In this document: positions 34,204 to 40,723 of the stretch, piece by piece
Numbering within the stretch: the first letter of the stretch is position 1
How the letters are laid out: each line of letters starts with the position of its first letter
Assembly (NCBI GenBank): GCA_035524895.1
Contig: DATLFI010000096.1
Location: 1-40,723 of the forward strand
DNA: 40,723 nt
Reading direction: 5' to 3'
Origin: DATLFI01 sp035524895
Lineage (GTDB): Bacteria; Acidobacteriota; Thermoanaerobaculia; Multivoradales; Multivoraceae
Made by a program: the position numbers and the translations under genes
Notes under the pieces: generated by a model
Databases searched by the model: none
Seen by the model: only the letters and a program-made list of their open reading frames with translations
What the model was told of the DNA's origin: nothing

Positions 34204-34223
34204 TGCAAGGCTTTTTCTCGCAA
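34194..34223. repeat. 15-bp tandem duplication of the terminator T-tract
   Basis: GGCTTTTTCTTGCAA (34194-34208) is followed directly by GGCTTTTTCTCGCAA (34209-34223), one mismatch. The duplication places a second T5 tract 15 bases after the first. Confidence 0.8.
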
Positions 34224-34297
34224 GGAAGCTGCGGGAGGGGAGCGCCGCATCGCGCCGGGTTCTCATCCACCCTCAGCGGTGGCGAGCTTCCGCATCG

Positions 34298-37048
<2,751 letters not shown>

Positions 37049-37212
37049 GGGATCTTTGCCTCGACGATGGCGCGAGCACCGCGCAGCGAAAGGTCAAAGG
37101 CAAAGACTAACGCACTCGTGCTGGGAACCGCGCGGAGAACGGGTCACAGTGCGGAACCACCGGTGCTTTCGGAGTTAACATCCCGGAGTCGGGCCTGTGG
37201 CTCCCTGCGACG

Positions 37213-37794
37213 ATGAGCGCCCACGACCAAATCTCTGCCCCCGCGCTGCTCCTGGCGATGCCGCAGATCCAGGACCCCTTCTTTCGCCAGAGCGTCGTCC
37301 TGCTGCTGGCCCACCAGGACCAGGGCAGCTTCGGCTTCGTGATCAACCGTCCGAGCAAACTGCGGGTGGTCGAAATCCTCGAGGATCTCGAGATCGGCTG
37401 GCAGGGTGCGCCGGACGCCATGGCCTTCGTCGGCGGGCCGGTTCAGCCGCAGCTTGGAACGGTTCTGGTAGGCAGCGGCCGTGGCGCGGCGGACGAGATC
37501 GACAGCCTCACCGAGGTCGCACCCGGCATCGCCATCACCCAGAGCCTCGAGCACCTCGGTCAGCTGGCGGCGAGCCCCGGCGCGACCATGAGACTGATCC
37601 TCGGCTACGCGGGGTGGGGCGAGGGTCAGCTCGTCCAGGAGATCGGGCGCCACGACTGGCTCGTCGCGCCCGTAGACCCTATCCTGATCTTTGCCGAGGA
37701 TCCGGTGCAGACCTGGCGTGACGCGCTCGGCTCCATCGGGATCGACGCCGAGATCCTGCCGACTTGGACCGCGGCGAGCTCGGAAGCCAACTGA
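37213..37794 (+). CDS. algH: YqgE/AlgH family protein
   Basis: 193 aa, member of the DUF179 family by the N-terminal LLLAMPQIQDPFFRQSVVLLLAH (a little longer than most quoted motifs), the FGFVINRPSKLRV segment, FVGGPVQP and GYAGWGEGQLVQEI. The biochemical function of the family is not settled; it was named for an effect on alginate regulation in Pseudomonas and often lies near ruvX/yqgF, which is absent here. It starts a plus-strand group with the Nudix gene (9-base gap) and the 72-aa protein. A TAACAT hexamer lies about 31 bases upstream of the ATG. Confidence 0.9.
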   Translation: MSAHDQISAPALLLAMPQIQDPFFRQSVVLLLAHQDQGSFGFVINRPSKLRVVEILEDLEIGWQGAPDAMAFVGGPVQPQLGTVLVGSGRGAADEIDSLTEVAPGIAITQSLEHLGQLAASPGATMRLILGYAGWGEGQLVQEIGRHDWLVAPVDPILIFAEDPVQTWRDALGSIGIDAEILPTWTAASSEAN

Positions 37795-37803
37795 CCATCG
37801 CGC

Positions 37804-38310
37804 ATGGCGACGCCACCGCAGGAGACGGACCACCCCGCAACCCGATCCTCGTGGCAGCGCTCCGCCGGGGGAGTCGTTGCCGCGGAGGGTCGTGTGCTCC
37901 TGATCGCCACCGCGGGCGGCGAGCGTTGGCAACTGCCCAAGGGTCGTATCGAACCGGGCGAGTCCGCGCGGCAGGCTGCGGAACGGGAGATCCGCGAAGA
38001 GACCGGTGTCACGTGCCGCGCCACCGAGAGACTGGGCGAGATCGAGTACGACTTCACCACTCGCGACGGCCGCACGATCCACAAGCGGGTCACCTACTTC
38101 CTCTGCACCTACCTCGGTGGCTCGGCTCGAGACTACGATCGCGGCGAGGTCTGGACGGCAGCCTGGCTGCCCGACCTGGCGGCGCTCGACCAGCTCACCT
38201 TCGACAACGAGCGGCGGATGCTCGAGCGCACCTTCCAACGTCTCGCCGAGCTCCGAAGCAGCGCGCAAAGCGGCGCAGGAGAAGCCCGTGGACCCCAACC
38301 GCTTCCGTGA
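37804..38310 (+). CDS. Nudix hydrolase
   Basis: 168 aa. The Nudix box is complete at residues 47-69: GRIEPGESARQAAEREIREE then TGV, fitting Gx5Ex7REUxEExGU. It is preceded by SAGGVVAAEGRVLLIATAGG and WQLPKG, the pattern of the MutT/Ap4A hydrolase-like group. The family hydrolyses nucleoside diphosphates linked to another moiety; this protein's substrate is not evident. The C-terminus is polar and overlaps the next gene by 23 bases. Its stop at 38310 is downstream of that gene's start, so coupled translation is likely. Confidence 0.92.
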   Translation: MATPPQETDHPATRSSWQRSAGGVVAAEGRVLLIATAGGERWQLPKGRIEPGESARQAAEREIREETGVTCRATERLGEIEYDFTTRDGRTIHKRVTYFLCTYLGGSARDYDRGEVWTAAWLPDLAALDQLTFDNERRMLERTFQRLAELRSSAQSGAGEARGPQPLP

Positions 38311-38506
38311 CGCCTACCAGCGGTTGCAGTCGCTCGACGAGCGGCTCGTACATCGCATCCGGCCACGAAACCAGTCTCGAGCGAGGGCCACCCTCGAGCA
38401 AGTCGACGATCGCACGCGCGACCTGGCCGAGATGACCATCGAGCTCAAGGAGATCTTGGAGGAGCTGTTCCTCGCCATCGGCACCACGCCGGCCAAGAAG
38501 GACTGA
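38288..38506 (+). CDS. Small conserved-looking helical protein, function unknown
   Basis: 72 aa from the GTG at 38288, chosen because AGGAG lies 7 bases upstream; the longer open frame through 38006 is a shadow of the Nudix gene. The product opens DPNRFRDAYQRLQSLDERL and continues with ARATLEQVDDRTRDLAEMTI and ELKEILEELFLAIG, so it is charged and almost entirely helical, perhaps coiled-coil. It has no signal peptide or membrane segment. I do not recognise the family. It overlaps the Nudix gene by 23 bases and is convergent with dut (74-base gap). Confidence 0.72.
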   Translation: MDPNRFRDAYQRLQSLDERLVHRIRPRNQSRARATLEQVDDRTRDLAEMTIELKEILEELFLAIGTTPAKKD

Positions 38507-38580
38507 GGCGAAGTGGGGCCCCGGCGGCCAATGGCTCCCCGTCTCGAACAGACCTCGATGGCCTCGAGCGACCTGCTCCC

Positions 38581-39051
38581 TCACCGTCCAGTCGAGCCGA
38601 AGCCGCCGGATCCCCGTTCCGAGCCTTCGGGGTCGCGCTCTTCCCATTCGATTCGTACCATGGGGGCTATCACGAGCTGCGCGATGCGGTCCCCGCGCTC
38701 GATCGTGACCAGGCGTTCTCCGAGGTGGACGAGCAGCACCTGCAGCTCGCCGCGGAAATCGCTGTCGATGGTGCCCGGCGCGTTGAGGATCGTCAGACCC
38801 TCGCGCCAGGCCCAGCCCGAACGTGGGCGCACCTGACCCTCGTAGCCAGCGGGAATTCCGATTACCAGACCGGTCGGAACGAGCAGGCGCTGCATCGGGC
38901 GGATCTCGAGCGGCGCCGTGAGCGCAGCCCTCAGATCCAGCCCGGCGCTACCGCTCGAGGCCGGCGAAGGGAACGGCAGACCGGCGGCGTGCGACAGCCG
39001 CCGTACGCTCACCCGAAGCGGGGCGGCGGTCCGCTCGTTCGACACCGTCAC
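38581..39051 (-). CDS. dut: Deoxyuridine 5'-triphosphate nucleotidohydrolase (dUTPase)
   Basis: Hydrolyses dUTP to dUMP, keeping uracil out of DNA. 156 aa with the five trimeric dUTPase motifs: SAGLDLRA (35-42), RPRSGWA (75-81), NAPGTIDSDFRGELQVLL (90-107), ERGDRIAQLV (118-127) and the C-terminal RGSGGFGSTGR (146-156). The GTG at 39051 was taken as start; GGAG lies about 9 bases before it, and a second in-frame GTG two codons later is also possible. It follows the atypical pseudopilin gene by 28 bases on the same strand. Confidence 0.96.
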   Translation of the reverse strand: MTVSNERTAAPLRVSVRRLSHAAGLPFPSPASSGSAGLDLRAALTAPLEIRPMQRLLVPTGLVIGIPAGYEGQVRPRSGWAWREGLTILNAPGTIDSDFRGELQVLLVHLGERLVTIERGDRIAQLVIAPMVRIEWEERDPEGSERGSGGFGSTGR

Positions 39052-39079
39052 CGTGCCGCGCTCCGAGGCAGCTCGCAGA

Positions 39080-39946
39080 TCAGCGGCCGTCCTCGTTCAG
39101 CCAGTCGTCGTTCGTGTCGCGCTCGAAGCCGTCGGCCTGGGAGCGACCCCGCCGCCTGGACCCGCGATCACCTCCGGTCCCTGGCGCATCGCCACCCTCA
39201 GGTGTCACCAGATCCTCTCGGAATGGCTTGCCGATCCAATCGGAGGTGACCCGCGGCATACCGCGATCTCCGACCACCACCGGCAGCGGGATCAGCGACA
39301 CGCTGAAGTGCCACCCGCTGTAGTTGTCCTGGCCGAAGAACGTGCGCAGGCTCGCGGCGTCGGTGGCAGGGTAGACGCCTACGAGCGGCCCGGCCGTGCG
39401 GTTCCGCGGCCCCCGCAACGAGCTCTCTTCGCCCTCCTCGCTCGGAGGTATCGTCACGTACCGTACCCCCTGGATCAGGGAGGGGTTGATGCCGACGCCG
39501 CCGCTCTCGGCCGGGTTCGGCCGCTGGCCGGGTGGCGTCAGCGGCTGGCGCTGGCCGCCGGCCGGCTGCTGGCGTCCCCCGCCACCGGGTGCCGCGGCTT
39601 GCACCAGTAAGCCCCACTGGCCACTCTCGTGCAGGGGGTTCGGGTAGAGCTTGCGGATCGCTCTGGGCTCGATCTCGACCAGCTCATCCAGGGTGATCGG
39701 CAGGCGGCCGTGGCGCAGCTGGAACACGCGGATCGCCTCGGCATACTGCAGGCCTCGAAAGATCGCCTCTGCCTCCTTCTCGCGCTGCACGAAAGCCGAC
39801 CACGAGGGCAGTGCCACGGCTACGGCGATGTTCATGACCGTCACCAGCACCATGAGCACCAACAGGTTGTAGCCGCCGTCGCCGAGACGCAGGTCGGCGG
39901 GAAGCGACTGCCGGCGTCGCGATGGGCTGCGATTCCTGCCGGCCAT
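39080..39946 (-). CDS. Atypical pseudopilin-like membrane protein
   Basis: 288 aa from the ATG at 39946, two bases after the GspG-like stop; a GTG at 39955 would overlap that gene. The N-terminus resembles a prepilin: a basic leader, GDGG then YNLLVLMVLVTVMNIAVAVA (26-45), with ALPSWSAFVQREKEAEAIF following as in pseudopilins. However, the peptidase site G|F-x5-E is replaced by GG|YNLLV, with valine instead of the conserved Glu at +5. The middle has a Gly/Gln/Pro-rich linker (about residues 120-150), and the C-terminus is charged and low-complexity. It may be a minor pseudopilin or a non-processed partner of the adjacent pilins. I cannot assign it to GspH-K with confidence. Confidence 0.75.
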   Translation of the reverse strand: MAGRNRSPSRRRQSLPADLRLGDGGYNLLVLMVLVTVMNIAVAVALPSWSAFVQREKEAEAIFRGLQYAEAIRVFQLRHGRLPITLDELVEIEPRAIRKLYPNPLHESGQWGLLVQAAAPGGGGRQQPAGGQRQPLTPPGQRPNPAESGGVGINPSLIQGVRYVTIPPSEEGEESSLRGPRNRTAGPLVGVYPATDAASLRTFFGQDNYSGWHFSVSLIPLPVVVGDRGMPRVTSDWIGKPFREDLVTPEGGDAPGTGGDRGSRRRGRSQADGFERDTNDDWLNEDGR

Positions 39947-39948
39947 AG

Positions 39949-40398
39949 CTACCACTCGGAGTACTTGGTCACGCCGTCGAGGCTGAGGAAATCCGCACCG
40001 GAGCGGACGTCCTCCACTCCGGGTTCGCCCTCTTCACCGTAGTCGGTTTCGGCCGCGCCCTCGTCGAACTCGGCGCGAACCTCGACCCAGCTGTCGTGGC
40101 TCTGGGTAATCGGGTCACGCGGCAGCCCGCGGAGGTAGCCCTCTTCCACCAGAGCCTGGAGGCTTGCCGGGAAGTAGCCCTTGTCGGCGAAGTACTGGTC
40201 GATGCCGTCGCGCATCGTCCGCAGGTTGGTCTTGAGCACCGCCTCCTGGGCGCGCCGGGGGATCTGCCGCAAGTTCGGCAGCGCGATCGTCGCAAGGATG
40301 CCGATGACTGCGATGACGATGATCAGCTCCAGGAGGGTGAAGCCGGACTGGCGGACCCGGATCGCGTCCGCGCCGGCGACGCCGCTCCGTGCTTTCAC
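39949..40398 (-). CDS. Type II secretion-like major pseudopilin (GspG family)
   Basis: 149 aa from the GTG at 40398, the nearest start that leaves a short leader. The prepilin peptidase site is RQSG|FTLLELIIVIAVIGIL, with cleavage after G19 and the conserved Glu at +5. It is followed by ATIALPNL and a GspG-type body (LKTNLRTMRDGIDQYFADKG, YFPASLQALVEEGYLRGLP, DPITQS). It ends DGVTKYSEW. The open frame extends 70 residues further upstream, including an ATG at 40506, but that would make an unusually long leader. It is part of a minus-strand pilin group, with a paralogue just upstream and the atypical pseudopilin just downstream. Confidence 0.9.
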   Translation of the reverse strand: MKARSGVAGADAIRVRQSGFTLLELIIVIAVIGILATIALPNLRQIPRRAQEAVLKTNLRTMRDGIDQYFADKGYFPASLQALVEEGYLRGLPRDPITQSHDSWVEVRAEFDEGAAETDYGEEGEPGVEDVRSGADFLSLDGVTKYSEW

Positions 40399-40594
40399 GC
40401 CGGAGGACTGCAAAGCCGACCTTCCGAACGTGAGAGAGGGAAGGATGGGACGTCGCAATGCGGCACTCAGGCGAGCGAGGAAGGGCTCAGCCTCCCGTGG
40501 CGGCATCCGGCGCGTCGTCCAGCCACTTGCCGTTTCCGCGCCCCCAGTCGACTCGAGCGCGCCCCCCGGAGCGAGTGCGCTAGCTACGTGCGGC

Positions 40595-40723
40595 TCACCA
40601 CTCCGCATACGGCACCCCGTCCAGACCTACACCGGAGCTCAGCGAGTACACGTCGAACAGGTTGTCGCCACTGTGGCTGGTCGAGTCCGGCGGGTCGGAG
40701 GTGCTGCGCATACCCCACTCCGC
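40595..40723 (-). CDS. C-terminal fragment of a second GspG-like pseudopilin (cut by window edge)
   Basis: The last 42 residues of a gene that enters from the right edge are readable on the complement: AEWGMRSTSDPPDSTSHSG, then DNLFDVYSLSSGVGL and DGVPYAEW before a TGA at 40595-40597. WGMRST, SxSGDNLFDVYS and the DGVPYAEW ending are typical of GspG-type pseudopilins, and DGVPYAEW parallels the DGVTKYSEW end of the next gene. It is too short for a longer statement. Confidence 0.8.
   Translation of the reverse strand, partial: AEWGMRSTSDPPDSTSHSGDNLFDVYSLSSGVGLDGVPYAEW

Noticed and set aside
33125..34270. 381-aa minus-strand frame spanning queE and the structured gap
   Set aside because: It is out of frame with queE, which has the radical SAM cluster. 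It runs through the hairpin-rich region with no motif of its own.

Overview
The window reads as ordinary chromosome of a high-GC, Gram-negative (diderm) bacterium. The 16S rRNA 5' end at the left edge, the gene content (HslVU, TrmFO, AcnA, outer-membrane proteins, type II secretion-like pseudopilins) and the glycosyltransferase-methyltransferase fusion fit Acidobacteriota best, possibly a Thermoanaerobaculia-like lineage. That placement is inference, because no 16S comparison could be run. No phage, insertion sequence, CRISPR array or tRNA gene was recognised.

Layout. (1) 1-901: 5' part of a minus-strand 16S rRNA gene with its leader, a boxA-like site and a near-consensus promoter, then a 24-bp tandem repeat that runs into the end of purN. 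(2) 886-8.8 kb: purine synthesis in two blocks, purM-purN and purS-purQ-purL-purF, with 4-base stop/start overlaps on GTG or TTG codons. They are separated by a plus-strand GT2-methyltransferase fusion. (3) 8.9-11.8 kb: a YycJ/WalJ-type metallo-beta-lactamase (MBL) protein with a clamp-binding-like N-terminus, a class II cyclic-nucleotide-phosphodiesterase-like MBL protein, and a GAF/HD-GYP phosphodiesterase. (4) 11.9-16.5 kb: envelope genes, namely a 964-aa peptidase-like/TolB-propeller/beta-barrel protein, an unknown exported protein and a TPR protein. (5) 16.6-28.2 kb: dprA, inverted topA, trmFO-xerC-hslV-hslU, then a lipoprotein with an LptM-like lipobox, dapF and tyrS. This is close to the Bacillus smf-topA-gid-codVWX order joined to the enterobacterial lptM-dapF-xerC neighbourhood. 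(6) 28.2-34 kb: a degenerate ApbE-like protein, a Fur-iron permease pair, citrate synthase and QueE. (7) 34-34.2 kb: a highly structured intergenic region ending in a plus-strand intrinsic terminator that has no plus-strand gene in front of it. (8) 34.3-40.7 kb: aconitase, AlgH/YqgE, a Nudix hydrolase, a 72-aa protein, dUTPase, and a row of pseudopilin genes cut by the right edge.

Regulation. Several genes have a -10-like hexamer only about 5-13 bases before the start codon and no Shine-Dalgarno sequence (trmFO, hslV, topA, purM, the phosphodiesterase-like MBL gene), which suggests leaderless or near-leaderless mRNAs. Other genes (the beta-barrel protein, gltA, queE, the 72-aa protein, the TPR gene) have clear Shine-Dalgarno sites.

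I did not find a defence or mobile system. The best candidates for something undescribed are the structured intergenic RNA at 34.0-34.2 kb, the LptM-like lipobox joined to fibronectin-type domains, the peptidase/propeller/barrel fusion, and the clamp-motif tail on the YycJ-like protein.
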